A stretch of 64,000 nucleotides of DNA from Bacteroidota bacterium (GCA_013376995.1 JACAAZ010000001.1:227289-291288), one strand, 5' to 3'. Counted from the first letter of the stretch, positions 1 through 9,694 are shown. Numbers and translations: made by a program. The notes: a model not told the origin generated them from the letters alone.

Positions 1-30
1 TACTAATTTAATCCTTCATTTCCTGTCTGC

Positions 31-245
31 TGCCTACTTCCGACTTCCGACTTCCGACTTCCGACTTCCAACTTCTGACTTCCGACTTCCGACTTCCGAC
101 TTCCAACTTCTGACTTCCGACTTCTGACTTCCAACTTCTGACTTCTGACTTCCGACTTCTGACTTCCGACTTCCAACTTCCTACTTCCAACTTCTGACTT
201 CCGACTTCCAACTTCCGACTTCTGACTTCCTACTTCCGACTCCAA
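31..245. repeat. degenerate 7-bp tandem repeat array
   Basis: About 29 head-to-tail copies of a heptamer ACTTCYR run through this stretch. Variants are ACTTCCG, ACTTCTG, ACTTCCA and a few ACTTCCT, so positions 6 and 7 vary while ACTTC is nearly invariant. Because 7 is not a multiple of 3, the minus strand stays open in more than one frame and gives the same EVGSRKS-like heptapeptide; I regard this as an artefact, not a gene. Repeats of this kind occur between genes in Bacteroidota. The array ends about 30 bp before the next gene, and its left limit is close to the window edge. Confidence 0.9.
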
Positions 246-275
246 AAATAAAACTCACCATATATCATATTAAAC

Positions 276-1391
276 ATGAAATTCCTCGCAAACCTTAGCC
301 GCATCCTTACTGGAATGGTTTTTATCTTTTCCGGCTTTGTTAAGGGCGATAATCCCCTGGGGACACTCTATAAGTTTGAGGATTACCTTATTGCCTATCA
401 CTGGGAATTCCTCATGCCTTTGGCTTTATTTCTTGCCATAGCCATGTGTACACTTGAGTTTACAATAGGGATCATGCTCATTTTCAACCTCCGGATGAAA
501 CTTGCATCCTGGTTATTGCTGATGATGATGGTTTTCTTTACCACTGTAACCTTTTTCGATGCCTTATACAGTCCGGTACCGGATTGTGGTTGCTTTGGAG
601 ATGCATTGATCCTGACAAACTGGCAAACTTTCTGGAAAAATGTTGTACTCATTGGCTTTGCTCTCATCGTATTTCTATATAGGAAAAAGTTCAAGGGATT
701 TTCTACACCGGCTATGCAATGGACTATTACCTGGGCTTTCGTCTTTTTGTTTGCAGGATTCTCTGTTTATTGCCTCAGGCATTTACCTGTTATCGATTTC
801 ACTGAGTGGAAGACAGGTCATAAACTCTATGCTGAAAATCCTAAACCTGTCAAATATTACCTTACATACAAGGATAAAACAACTGGAAAATTACAGGAAT
901 ACCTTTCACCGGGCTATCCTTATAATGACAGCATCTGGATGGCTAAAAATGAATTTGTTTCACAACGTGTCGAAGATCCGAATATATATTATGGAAAAAC
1001 ACTCATCATAACCGATAATTCTCAGAATCCGGTTACAGAATCCATAATTCGGAATCCGGGTTACCAATTAGTTGTAAATTCTTACAGCCTAAAGGATGCA
1101 AATACAGATGCATTCAAAAAGATCAGTGAATTTGCTGGTAAGGCTGCTTTATCCAATATTCCTACCGCCGTTTTGGTTAGCGCAGAGCCTTCAGAAATTG
1201 AAGCGTTTAAGAAAGCCAACCAGATAAACCTGGATTTTTACAATGCTGACGATATTCTATTAAAAACTATGGTGCGTTCAAATCCGGGAATCATGTTACT
1301 GAAGGCCGGGGTTATTATCGATAAATGGCACTGGCGCGATTTACCTGATTTTGACAAGTTCATTAAGAAATACCCCTCGAACCAGCAATAG
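276..1391 (+). CDS. DoxX/MauE-like membrane protein (BT_3928-type family)
   Basis: A 371-residue protein with about five hydrophobic segments in the first 170 residues and a soluble C-terminal half. The membrane part looks like the DoxX/MauE redox-associated family, and the loop motif PDCGCFGD (residues 102-109) has paired cysteines as in MauE-type proteins that handle disulfides. The C-terminal part resembles the thioredoxin-like extension seen in Bacteroidota members, but I see no CxxC there. It lies 3 bp upstream of a permease gene and close to tpiA; a DoxX-tpiA neighbourhood is common in Bacteroidales. Electron transfer or disulfide chemistry in the inner membrane is inferred; the substrate is unknown. 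The start is an ATG just after the repeat array. Confidence 0.75.
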   Translation: MKFLANLSRILTGMVFIFSGFVKGDNPLGTLYKFEDYLIAYHWEFLMPLALFLAIAMCTLEFTIGIMLIFNLRMKLASWLLLMMMVFFTTVTFFDALYSPVPDCGCFGDALILTNWQTFWKNVVLIGFALIVFLYRKKFKGFSTPAMQWTITWAFVFLFAGFSVYCLRHLPVIDFTEWKTGHKLYAENPKPVKYYLTYKDKTTGKLQEYLSPGYPYNDSIWMAKNEFVSQRVEDPNIYYGKTLIITDNSQNPVTESIIRNPGYQLVVNSYSLKDANTDAFKKISEFAGKAALSNIPTAVLVSAEPSEIEAFKKANQINLDFYNADDILLKTMVRSNPGIMLLKAGVIIDKWHWRDLPDFDKFIKKYPSNQQ

Positions 1392-1394
1392 CTT

Positions 1395-2477
1395 ATGTTC
1401 AGGTACATAATCAAGCGCTTGTTATACGGTATCCTGGTCCTTCTGGGTGTTGTGACATTGATTTTCTTCCTGTTCAATATTTTGCCCGGCGATCCGGCCA
1501 GGATGATGCTAGGCCAGCGGGCTGACATTGCATCAGTTGATGCTATCAATAGAGATCTCGGCCGTAATAAGCCGATATCTGTTCAATTCATAGGTTTTCT
1601 GAACGATCTGTCACCACTGTCCATTCATAATGATCACTCTCAAACAAGCTACTTCTACCTCGATAAAACTAAGTACCCTTCAAATTTGAAACTGCTGCGT
1701 TTGGGCAATGAAAATGTACTGGTGTTGAAGAAACCTTACCTGCGACGCTCCTATCAAAGCAAGAGGCCAGTTACAGAAATTCTTGCTGAATCATTTCCCC
1801 CCACCATGATTTTGGCTACCGTTGCCATGATAGCTGCAACCCTGATTGGGCTAATACTTGGGATTTTCAGCGCTTTGTTCAAGGATAGCATCTTCGACAA
1901 AACTGCCATGGTCGTTTCCGTATTTGGAATGTCCTTACCTTCTTTCTTTGCTGCAATACTGGTAGCATGGCTATTTGCTTATGTTTTAGCCGCCTATACT
2001 GGACTGAATATGTTTGGTAGCCTTTACACTGTTGATGATTTTGGTACAGGTGAATATATCGATCTTAAGAATCTTATTCTTCCTGCTTTTACACTGGCAA
2101 TCAGACCCCTTGCTATTATTACTGAATTGACAAGGTCCTCAATGCTCGAAGTCCTATCGCAGGATTATATCAGGACAGCAAGAGCAAAAGGGCTTTCTAT
2201 GTACAATATAGTTGTTAAACACGCTTTAAAAAATGCTCTAAACCCTGTTGTTACAGCTGTTTCAGGCTGGTTTGCCTCATTGATGGCCGGAGCTGTATTT
2301 GTTGAGTATGTATTTGATTGGAAAGGTGTTGGAGTGATTATCGTGGATGCCCTGGAAAAGTACGATTTTCCGGTTGTTATGGGAGCCGTCCTATTTATTT
2401 CGGTAATCCTGATAGTTATTAATATTTTTGTAGACTTGATATATGGTGTTCTGGACCCTAAAATCAGATATTCCTAA
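1395..2477 (+). CDS. ABC transporter permease, DppB/OppB family
   Basis: A 360-residue inner-membrane permease of the dipeptide/oligopeptide (binding-protein-dependent) class. The N-terminus has the family signature of a first membrane helix followed by NILPGDPAR. Later helices and the cytoplasmic EAA loop (DYIRTARAKGLS, about residues 254-265) are intact and would contact an ABC ATPase. Between the first helix and the GRPV-like motif (here SKRPV) there is an extra segment of roughly 50 residues compared with classical OppB, probably periplasmic. No partner permease, ATPase or binding protein is encoded nearby, so its partners must be elsewhere. It starts 3 bp after the preceding stop, which suggests co-transcription. 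The substrate cannot be deduced. Confidence 0.85.
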   Translation: MFRYIIKRLLYGILVLLGVVTLIFFLFNILPGDPARMMLGQRADIASVDAINRDLGRNKPISVQFIGFLNDLSPLSIHNDHSQTSYFYLDKTKYPSNLKLLRLGNENVLVLKKPYLRRSYQSKRPVTEILAESFPPTMILATVAMIAATLIGLILGIFSALFKDSIFDKTAMVVSVFGMSLPSFFAAILVAWLFAYVLAAYTGLNMFGSLYTVDDFGTGEYIDLKNLILPAFTLAIRPLAIITELTRSSMLEVLSQDYIRTARAKGLSMYNIVVKHALKNALNPVVTAVSGWFASLMAGAVFVEYVFDWKGVGVIIVDALEKYDFPVVMGAVLFISVILIVINIFVDLIYGVLDPKIRYS

Positions 2478-2504
2478 ATAAATTAATCTAAAGATAGAAT
2501 CGAA

Positions 2505-3263
2505 ATGAGAAAAAAAATAGTAGCCGGTAATTGGAAAATGAACAAGACGTTCCAGGAAGCAGATGATCTTTTATTTGAGATTGCCGATGAATTGAATGAG
2601 AAGGGCAGGGGAGATGTGGATGTTATTGTTTGCCCTCCATCACCCTACCTGGAAATGTCCTGTGATATTGCCGCTGAAAACGATTTTTTGGTAGGTGCTC
2701 AAAATCTCAGCCAATGGGAAAGTGGTGCTTATACAGGTGAGATATCAGCAGCCATGTTACATTCAATGGGCGTAACGCATTGTATACTTGGTCATTCGGA
2801 AAGAAGAACCTATTTTGGAGAAACCGACAATGCAATTGCTAAGAAGATTGACCTGGCACTTAAAAATGGAATTATTCCTATCTATTGCTGTGGGGAAGTT
2901 TTAGCTGAACGCCAGCAGGAAAAACATTATGATGTTGTTCGCAGCCAGGTTTCCGAAGCATTATTCCACCTTGGAAAAGAAGCGTTGCAGCAGATCATTG
3001 TTGCTTATGAGCCAGTTTGGGCTATAGGAACAGGTGTAACTGCCAGCCCTGAACAAGCTCAGGAAATGCACAAATTTATCAGGAGCCTTATTGCTGATAA
3101 GTTTGGTAATGATATTGCTGATGATTTGGTTATCTTATACGGTGGCAGTTGTAATGCAAAAAATGCTGCTGAATTGTTTGCTAATTCTGATGTGGATGGA
3201 GGACTGATCGGTGGTGCAGCTTTGAAAGCACAGGATTTTGTAGCTATCGTTAACTCTTTCTAG
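2505..3263 (+). CDS. tpiA: triose-phosphate isomerase
   Basis: A 252-residue cytosolic TIM-barrel enzyme that interconverts dihydroxyacetone phosphate and glyceraldehyde 3-phosphate in glycolysis and gluconeogenesis. Catalytic elements are all visible: N9 and K11 in GNWKMN, H97 in LGHSERR, and E169 in AYEPVWAIGTG, followed by the mobile loop and a phosphate-binding YGGSC (the last residue is more often V). Length is normal for the family. It follows the permease gene by 27 bp and precedes prmA by 77 bp on the same strand, so the four genes from 276 may form one transcript. Confidence 0.98.
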   Translation: MRKKIVAGNWKMNKTFQEADDLLFEIADELNEKGRGDVDVIVCPPSPYLEMSCDIAAENDFLVGAQNLSQWESGAYTGEISAAMLHSMGVTHCILGHSERRTYFGETDNAIAKKIDLALKNGIIPIYCCGEVLAERQQEKHYDVVRSQVSEALFHLGKEALQQIIVAYEPVWAIGTGVTASPEQAQEMHKFIRSLIADKFGNDIADDLVILYGGSCNAKNAAELFANSDVDGGLIGGAALKAQDFVAIVNSF

Positions 3264-3340
3264 TTTCCTGCCATACTTTTATTTTGGGATTCTCGTTGAT
3301 AATTGACGAGATCTCATTCTTACCGATCATTTGAATCCCA

Positions 3341-4177
3341 ATGGATTACCTTGAACTTACCTGCATTCCGGAAACCGGGCCGCATACATCGGAATTATTG
3401 ATAGCCAAACTCGCCGATATTGGGTTTGAAAGCTTTACGGAAGAACCTGGCCTTGTCTGTGCTTACATTCCCTTTCCTCAATACAATGATGAAGTCAGAC
3501 TGATGCTGAAAGACCCGGAATTGAAAAACTACATTAAATCTTTCAGTACAAGTATCATTGCTGACCAAAATTGGAATGCAACATGGGAAAGCAATTACGA
3601 AGCTGTTCATATTTCTGAAAATTGCATGGTCCGTGCTCCTTTTCATCCTAAAACCATCACTGAAGGATTTGATATTGTCATCGAGCCTAAGATGTCGTTC
3701 GGAACTGCCCATCATGAAACTACTCACCTTATGATGCTTTTTCTGCTGAATACGGATGTTAAGGGGAAACACTTGCTGGATATGGGCTGTGGAACAGGCG
3801 TCCTCGCTATACTGGCATCAATGAAGGGTGCTTCGCCGGTATTGGCCATCGACAATGATGAATGGGCCTTCCGGAATTCTCTTGAAAATGTTGAAAACAA
3901 TGTACCGGGTAAGATAGAAGTGCTTCTTGGGGATAGCAGCCTGTTGAAAGAAAAAATGTTTGACATGATTCTTGCCAACATTAACAGGAATATATTACTT
4001 CAGGATTTGCCTGAATTTACAAAAGCATTGACAATCAATGGATTAATTTTTCTTTCAGGCTTTTATGAAGAGGATCTGCCTGTAATAAACCAGAAGGCAC
4101 AGTCATGTGGACTTTCATTCTTGTCAAGCATGAACAAAAACAAATGGACTGCAGCCTGCTTCATGAAAACCACTTAG
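3341..4177 (+). CDS. prmA: ribosomal protein L11 methyltransferase
   Basis: A 278-residue SAM-dependent methyltransferase. The C-terminal class I Rossmann domain has motif I LDMGCGTGVLAIL and the downstream DMILANINRNILL motif typical of PrmA, which methylates ribosomal protein L11. An N-terminal domain of about 100 residues corresponds to the L11-binding domain, with the MSFGTAHHETT motif before motif I also matching the family. Length is close to other PrmA proteins. The position directly after tpiA agrees with its arrangement in many Bacteroidota. Confidence 0.95.
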   Translation: MDYLELTCIPETGPHTSELLIAKLADIGFESFTEEPGLVCAYIPFPQYNDEVRLMLKDPELKNYIKSFSTSIIADQNWNATWESNYEAVHISENCMVRAPFHPKTITEGFDIVIEPKMSFGTAHHETTHLMMLFLLNTDVKGKHLLDMGCGTGVLAILASMKGASPVLAIDNDEWAFRNSLENVENNVPGKIEVLLGDSSLLKEKMFDMILANINRNILLQDLPEFTKALTINGLIFLSGFYEEDLPVINQKAQSCGLSFLSSMNKNKWTAACFMKTT

Positions 4178-4231
4178 CTAAGGATGTCTTTACAGCATTT
4201 TAAATTGTATTTCGGAATTCAATAGAATAAT

Positions 4232-7200
4232 ATGGCAAGGAAAAGTGTATGGATGATTGTGGCTTTCCTTCTGGGAACATTTACCTTGTTCGCCCAGGAG
4301 AAACACAGCATTTTTACGATTGATTCCTTGTTCCTTCCTGACCTTAGGGAACATTTTAATGCAGTTGGAGATAATGATGCCAAAGAAGCCAGGGAAAGCT
4401 TATCGGCTTTTTCATATTTCTGGACCTCCAATGTCCTTTTTGAGGAGCAGAAAAAACAGGTAATGCAGGTTTGCAAATCTATGCTTGACCAGAAAATGGG
4501 AGTAGCCCCTTTCTTTATTGATTACCTGGATGCCATATCCGCATTCGTCAGGCATAATTTAGTTTCAGAAGATTATAGCGTACTTCATCAATCTGTATTT
4601 TATTGCCTCGCTAATAAAAATCCATCCCGAACCCTATTAGCCTACCTTTCACAACTTGACCTGCTGCTGGAAAAGGAAGCTTTGCTCAAAACAAATACAG
4701 AAGCATGGTTTTGCAGAAATTCTGCATATAAAATACGCTTTGACTCAGTTCCCTGCTTTGATTTTGCGAAAGTTACCCTGAGCTGTGTTTGCAGGGGAGA
4801 TAGTTCATGCATCAATAATACCCATGGAAGATTTTATCCTTTAACTCAACAATGGATAGGCCATGAAGGTGTTGTGTATTGGGATCGAGAAGGTCTCAGT
4901 AGGGATGAAGTATATGCTAAGCTCGCAGATTATACCATCAATACAAAGCTGACCTATTATTCTGCAGATTCAGTCACCATGTACCATGGTGGATTTATCA
5001 AGAAGCCATTACAGGGGGAATTGGAAGAGAAAGTTATGGCTGATGTTATTCCTGAAAAAGCCATCTATCCTAAATTCTCCATGTACCCGGGAAATACTGT
5101 TATTATCAATCTTAACAGCAACATAGAATATGAGGGTGGGTTTTCATTGGAAGGTGCCAAGGTGGTTGGTTTCGCCTCTGCCTCAAACCTTGCAAAGATC
5201 ATGATTAGCCGCAATAAGGAAAGGTTTATCGAGCTTCGGTCAAAAGAATTTGTGATCCGCCCCGATCATTTTGTTTCTGCTCGTGCCAATGCAGTCATTT
5301 ACATTGCCGACGATTCTATCTATCACCCTGGTGTTCAGGTCAGGTTCAACAGGGAAAACAATGAGATTGCTCTGACAAGGGCACAGGAGGGACTTTCTCA
5401 GAGCCCCTTCTTTGATACCTATCATAAAATTGATATGATTCCGGAAGCCCTATACTGGAAGTTGGATGACACCATTATCAGTTTCGAGGCAATCCGCGGG
5501 ATCAGGTCGAAAGGTGAAGCAATGTTCGCTTCCTCCGACTACTTTTCAGCTTATGAGTACGATAAACTGCAGGGAATCGACGATGTGAACCCGGCCAATT
5601 TGGTTTCATTATACATCCGAAAGCATCCTACAACAAGGTTTTATGTTCAGGACCTGGCCGATTTTGAAAGAAAGCCTATTGAACAGGTGAAAGTTCAGCT
5701 TATCAGGCTTGCCAACGAAGGTTTTCTTATCTATGATATAGATAATGACTTTGTAACAATAAAGCCAAGGCTCAATGAATACCTGGCTTCACATAACGGA
5801 GCCAAGGATTATGATATTATTCAATTTAAATCATTCGTTGAACATGGTAGCAATGCAGTCCTCAACCTCAAAACACTCGATCTCACGATTCTTGGTGTTC
5901 AACAGGTTATGCTAAGCGACTCGCAATATGTTTATGTTATTCCCCATGATCAAAAGATACTCCTGAAACAAAACAGGGATTTCATGTTCATAGGAAAGGT
6001 GCATGCCGGTATGTTCGATTTCTATGCTCATGAATGTTCCTTTGATTATAACAAGTTTATTATCAATCTTCCTGAGATTGATTCCCTGGCTATGTCAGTA
6101 CCTTCCTGGGAGACTGATCAAGCTGGTTATAAGCATCTTGTCAGGGTGAGGAATGTGTTGTCTAATATGAGTGGAGTTCTGGAGATTGATGCCCCTAATA
6201 GCAAATCCGGGCGGAAATCATTCCAGGAGTATCCCCGATTTACAAGCCGGGACAATAGCTATGTGTACTTTGACAGTAAAAATATTGTCAAGGGTGTCTA
6301 CAAACGCGATCATTTCTATTATTATGTAGATCCATTTTCGATGGATAGCTTGAACAGGTTGCCGGCTGAGAAAGTTCAATTCAAAGGCAAATTGATATCG
6401 GGCAATATTCTTCCGGATATTGAGGAACCCTTATCCGTGCAACGCGATTACTCACTCGGTTTTAAAAAAGTTCTTGGTCAACCGGGATTACCCATGTACG
6501 GGGGCAAAGGAATGTTTTACGATACTTTACAGCTAAGCAATAAAGGATTGAGAGGATCCGGTACATTAAATTATCTTGCATCAACTACTAAATCGAATAA
6601 CTTCCTTTTCTGTCCGGATTCCACTACCGGTAAGGTTCAGAATTATGACCTTGCGAGAAGGGTGGGAGCTTCCGAAAATCCTGATGTTAAGGTCAAAGAA
6701 GCAAACATCAAATGGTTACCTGGTTCGGATGTAATGTATATTCATAATAACGATAAGGAAAAGTTCAGTCTTTTCAATACTACCGCAACTTTGAATGGCG
6801 ACCTTGCTTTGTCACCTAAGGGTTTGAAAGGTAAAGGGCTTTTGGCTTTTGAGGATGCAGAAGTAAAATCCAATACCTATACGTTTAACTCGAATGCATT
6901 TACCTCGGATACTGCAGACTTTACTCTATTCACGCATGATCACAAGGCTGAAGCTTTAAAAGTTCATGTATTTAGAACCGAGATTGACTTTATCAACAGG
7001 CTGGGCCATTTTACTGCTTCCGGGAAAGGGGCACTTATGGAGTTCCCGGTTAATAAAATCAACTGCGTTGTTGATGAGTTTGACTGGATGATGGATAAAA
7101 AACAACTTCAATTGGTTAACCAGACCTCCTTTACGAAGGAGAAATATATGAGCATGACAAAGCAGGAATTGATTAATCTGAATCCTGCTGACGAGCGATA

Positions 7201-8722
7201 TGTTTCTACGGATCCTAAACAGGATTCACTAAGGTTCTTTGCAATGACAGCCATGTATGATCTCACTACAAGCATTCTTTCTGTTGAGAATGCCAGGATT
7301 GTGAGGGTTGCAGATGCTGCAATCTTTCCTAAGGATGGGAGAATAACCATTGCCAAGGATGGAATTATCGGTGAGCTTCAGCAGGCATCGATACTTGCAA
7401 ACAGGACTAACCAGCTTCATAATATCTATAATGCCACCGTTAATATTGAATCGAAAAACAGCTATAAGGCTAAGGGGTTATATGATTATACACCTTCTGA
7501 TGGAGATGTTCAGACTATCTTGATGAACCAGGTAGGAGTGGATGGCAGGAAGAATACATATGCTTATGCTTCTATTACTGATTCCATGAATTTTACACTG
7601 AACCGCTATTTCGGCTTTACAGGGAAAATGGAATTGCATGCAGCTAAGCCTGAACTTTATTTCGAAGGAGGATACCTGTTAAAACATAGTTGTGATAAGC
7701 TTACCTCTGAGTGGATCAAAATAAGGAGTGATATTGATCCGAAAAAGGTTATGATCCCTGTAAAGGGAGATATCGAAAACACAGGCAATGGTAAGCTGAG
7801 GGTTTCAGTTTTCTATTCGATGACAGAAAATACCTTGAAACCTGGTTTCTTTGTTAAGCCCGATAATGTTACTGATCAGGACCTGATAACAGCTGACGGA
7901 TTCCTGGTATATGATCCAGTCAAGGGAGAATACAGGGTTACCTCCGAAGCCAAGCAGAAAGACCTGACTATTTCCGGCAATTCCCTCGCTTTAAATACCA
8001 GCCGTTGTATTCTGCAGGGTGAAGGCTCAGTGAATCTCACCGGTGACCTTGGAAGGGTTACTATGAATTCAGCAGGCCGAGTCACCTGTCAGACTGTAAC
8101 GGATTCCACCTTCCTAAATATCATGACTGCTCTTGATTTCTTCTTTTCTGAGGAAGCCATGAAGGTAATGGCAGATGACCTTAATGCAGCTGACCTGAAA
8201 GGAATGGATATCAGTAATATCAATTATACAAAACCACTCCGCGAACTGGTAGGCCAGCAGGAAGCAGATAAGTTGCTGACTGAATTAAGCCTTTACGGAC
8301 AGTATAAAAAGTTTCCTGAAGTATTAAATCATACACTTGTTCTTTCTGACTTGAACCTGTCATGGAATCCTGAAGTGAGGTCATATATAAGCAATGGCCC
8401 TATTGGCGTCAGCAATATAGGACGGACATCTGTAAACCGTTATGTGAATGGTTATGTTGAGGTTATTAAAAGACGTACAGGTGATATGTTTAACATTTAT
8501 CTTGAAGCTACTCCCGATAAATGGTATTTCTTCTCTTATTCAGGGGGCACTATGCAAGCCCTTTCCTCATTTAAAGATTTCAACGATAAACTTGTCGGAC
8601 TTAAGGAAGATCAGCGTGTCCTAAAAGGAGGTGATGGCGAAAAGAGTTACCAGTTTATAGTCTCAACCAGCGATAAGAAAACAACCTTCCTTCGTAAAAT
8701 GCGCCAACTTAAAGGTGAATAA
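4232..8722 (+). CDS. large secreted protein of unknown function (1496 aa)
   Basis: This very long protein begins with a signal peptide (hydrophobic residues 6-20, likely cleavage after FAQ at about 22) and is therefore exported. I do not recognise a named domain. The N-terminal third is mostly helical. The region from about residue 720 onward is rich in beta-strand-like alternation and contains two related motifs, LSNKGLRGSGTLNY and LSPKGLKGKGLLAF, roughly 90 residues apart, suggesting internal repeats such as a beta-solenoid or barrel-like fold. There is no type IX sorting domain or lipobox. Codon use looks like that of the neighbours and the frame is uninterrupted. It is likely a conserved Bacteroidota envelope protein; periplasmic or outer-membrane location is inferred. 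Confidence 0.7.
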   Translation: MARKSVWMIVAFLLGTFTLFAQEKHSIFTIDSLFLPDLREHFNAVGDNDAKEARESLSAFSYFWTSNVLFEEQKKQVMQVCKSMLDQKMGVAPFFIDYLDAISAFVRHNLVSEDYSVLHQSVFYCLANKNPSRTLLAYLSQLDLLLEKEALLKTNTEAWFCRNSAYKIRFDSVPCFDFAKVTLSCVCRGDSSCINNTHGRFYPLTQQWIGHEGVVYWDREGLSRDEVYAKLADYTINTKLTYYSADSVTMYHGGFIKKPLQGELEEKVMADVIPEKAIYPKFSMYPGNTVIINLNSNIEYEGGFSLEGAKVVGFASASNLAKIMISRNKERFIELRSKEFVIRPDHFVSARANAVIYIADDSIYHPGVQVRFNRENNEIALTRAQEGLSQSPFFDTYHKIDMIPEALYWKLDDTIISFEAIRGIRSKGEAMFASSDYFSAYEYDKLQGIDDVNPANLVSLYIRKHPTTRFYVQDLADFERKPIEQVKVQLIRLANEGFLIYDIDNDFVTIKPRLNEYLASHNGAKDYDIIQFKSFVEHGSNAVLNLKTLDLTILGVQQVMLSDSQYVYVIPHDQKILLKQNRDFMFIGKVHAGMFDFYAHECSFDYNKFIINLPEIDSLAMSVPSWETDQAGYKHLVRVRNVLSNMSGVLEIDAPNSKSGRKSFQEYPRFTSRDNSYVYFDSKNIVKGVYKRDHFYYYVDPFSMDSLNRLPAEKVQFKGKLISGNILPDIEEPLSVQRDYSLGFKKVLGQPGLPMYGGKGMFYDTLQLSNKGLRGSGTLNYLASTTKSNNFLFCPDSTTGKVQNYDLARRVGASENPDVKVKEANIKWLPGSDVMYIHNNDKEKFSLFNTTATLNGDLALSPKGLKGKGLLAFEDAEVKSNTYTFNSNAFTSDTADFTLFTHDHKAEALKVHVFRTEIDFINRLGHFTASGKGALMEFPVNKINCVVDEFDWMMDKKQLQLVNQTSFTKEKYMSMTKQELINLNPADERYVSTDPKQDSLRFFAMTAMYDLTTSILSVENARIVRVADAAIFPKDGRITIAKDGIIGELQQASILANRTNQLHNIYNATVNIESKNSYKAKGLYDYTPSDGDVQTILMNQVGVDGRKNTYAYASITDSMNFTLNRYFGFTGKMELHAAKPELYFEGGYLLKHSCDKLTSEWIKIRSDIDPKKVMIPVKGDIENTGNGKLRVSVFYSMTENTLKPGFFVKPDNVTDQDLITADGFLVYDPVKGEYRVTSEAKQKDLTISGNSLALNTSRCILQGEGSVNLTGDLGRVTMNSAGRVTCQTVTDSTFLNIMTALDFFFSEEAMKVMADDLNAADLKGMDISNINYTKPLRELVGQQEADKLLTELSLYGQYKKFPEVLNHTLVLSDLNLSWNPEVRSYISNGPIGVSNIGRTSVNRYVNGYVEVIKRRTGDMFNIYLEATPDKWYFFSYSGGTMQALSSFKDFNDKLVGLKEDQRVLKGGDGEKSYQFIVSTSDKKTTFLRKMRQLKGE

Positions 8723-8727
8723 CCCTA

Positions 8728-8906
8728 TTTGATCAGCCTCATGCGGAAATGACCATCGAATGATCTGCCTCAGGCCGAAATGACTGGGTACGACTACTGA
8801 ATGATCCGCCAGCTGGCGGAAATGACTACTGAATGATCTGCCAGCTGACAGAAAAGACTACTGAATGACCATTGAATGACTAATGAATGACTATTGAATG
8901 ACCATT
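8728..8906. repeat. REP-like palindromic repeat array
   Basis: Four degenerate copies of a roughly 32-40 bp unit lie between the 1496-residue protein and plsY. Each unit carries an ATGATCYGCC arm, a centre that is palindromic in the best copy, then GAAATGACTACTGA. The best copy contains the perfect 16-bp palindrome TCCGCCAGCTGGCGGA (8805-8820); the next copy is a decayed version. The units are followed by about four 11-bp repeats of the form TGAATGACYAT. The arrangement resembles mobile REP-type intergenic palindromes more than a gene or CRISPR. Confidence 0.75.
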
Positions 8907-8916
8907 GTTTAAGATT

Positions 8917-9558
8917 ATGGAACTAAATTATATACTACTGATCACTGGAGGAATCGTGGCCTACCTGTTAGGGTCAATTTCCTTTTCAGTCTGGATCGGA
9001 AGGATCTTCCACGGAATAGATGTCAGGGAAAAAGGGAGTGGCAATGCAGGGGCAACCAATACTATCAGGGTTCTGGGACTCAGGACAGGAATCATAGTTC
9101 TTTTACTCGATACATTCAAGGCCTGGTTTTCGGTTCAGCTGGCACCTTTGTTTGCCCATGGTTCACTTGAGGTCTTTCAGCTGATAAATTATAGCATTGC
9201 TTTAGGCGCGCTGGCGGTTCTGGGCCATGTATTTCCGTTGTACACAGGTTTCAGGGGTGGTAAGGGTGTAGCGTCACTGGTAGGAGTTGTAATAGCATTG
9301 TATCCATATGCTTTCCTTGCAGTTTTGCTTTGGTTCATCTTTGTATTTGTATTAACCAGGTATGTCTCCCTTTCATCGATTACTTCAGCAGTACTCTTTC
9401 CATTTCTAGTAATTCTGATCTTTCATGAGAAATCCCTTTCCCTCGTCATCCTTTCCGTTTTTATAGCCGTATTTATCCCTGTTACACATAGGAAAAATAT
9501 TAAACGCTTGTTGAAGGGAGAAGAACTCAAAATGAGTTTCCGCAAAAATCAAGGATGA
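8917..9558 (+). CDS. plsY: acyl-phosphate:glycerol-3-phosphate acyltransferase
   Basis: An integral membrane enzyme of 213 residues that transfers the acyl group from acyl-phosphate to glycerol 3-phosphate, the first step of phospholipid synthesis. The three conserved cytoplasmic motifs are present: GSISFSVWIGR with the GSGNAGATN loop, HVFPLYTGFRGGKGVAS, and the later region before the C-terminal basic tail. About five membrane helices are visible. I place the start at the ATG giving MELNYILL; an upstream in-frame TTG at 8905 lies in the REP-like array and is less likely. Confidence 0.95.
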   Translation: MELNYILLITGGIVAYLLGSISFSVWIGRIFHGIDVREKGSGNAGATNTIRVLGLRTGIIVLLLDTFKAWFSVQLAPLFAHGSLEVFQLINYSIALGALAVLGHVFPLYTGFRGGKGVASLVGVVIALYPYAFLAVLLWFIFVFVLTRYVSLSSITSAVLFPFLVILIFHEKSLSLVILSVFIAVFIPVTHRKNIKRLLKGEELKMSFRKNQG

Positions 9559-9694
9559 AAAATAAATAGGAAAGGTTCAAATTCTTTCAATACATGTTCA
9601 TATCTTAGCAAAAGGTAATTTTCTTTTTTGAAGGAAGATTCATATTTTTACGTACACATTTTCTGCAAAGTAATTTATTGAAATACACATAACT

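Noticed and set aside
3-245. Two overlapping minus-strand reading frames encoding EVGSRKS-like heptapeptide repeats
   Set aside because: They follow directly from the 7-bp DNA repeat, which stays open in several frames; low-complexity peptide and no start context.
31-245. A CRISPR array
   Set aside because: There are no spacers; the 7-bp units follow each other directly, and no cas genes are in the window.
8728-8906. A short CRISPR or a coding region in the repeat array
   Set aside because: Units are degenerate palindromes without unique spacers, and the gene downstream explains the only reasonable start.
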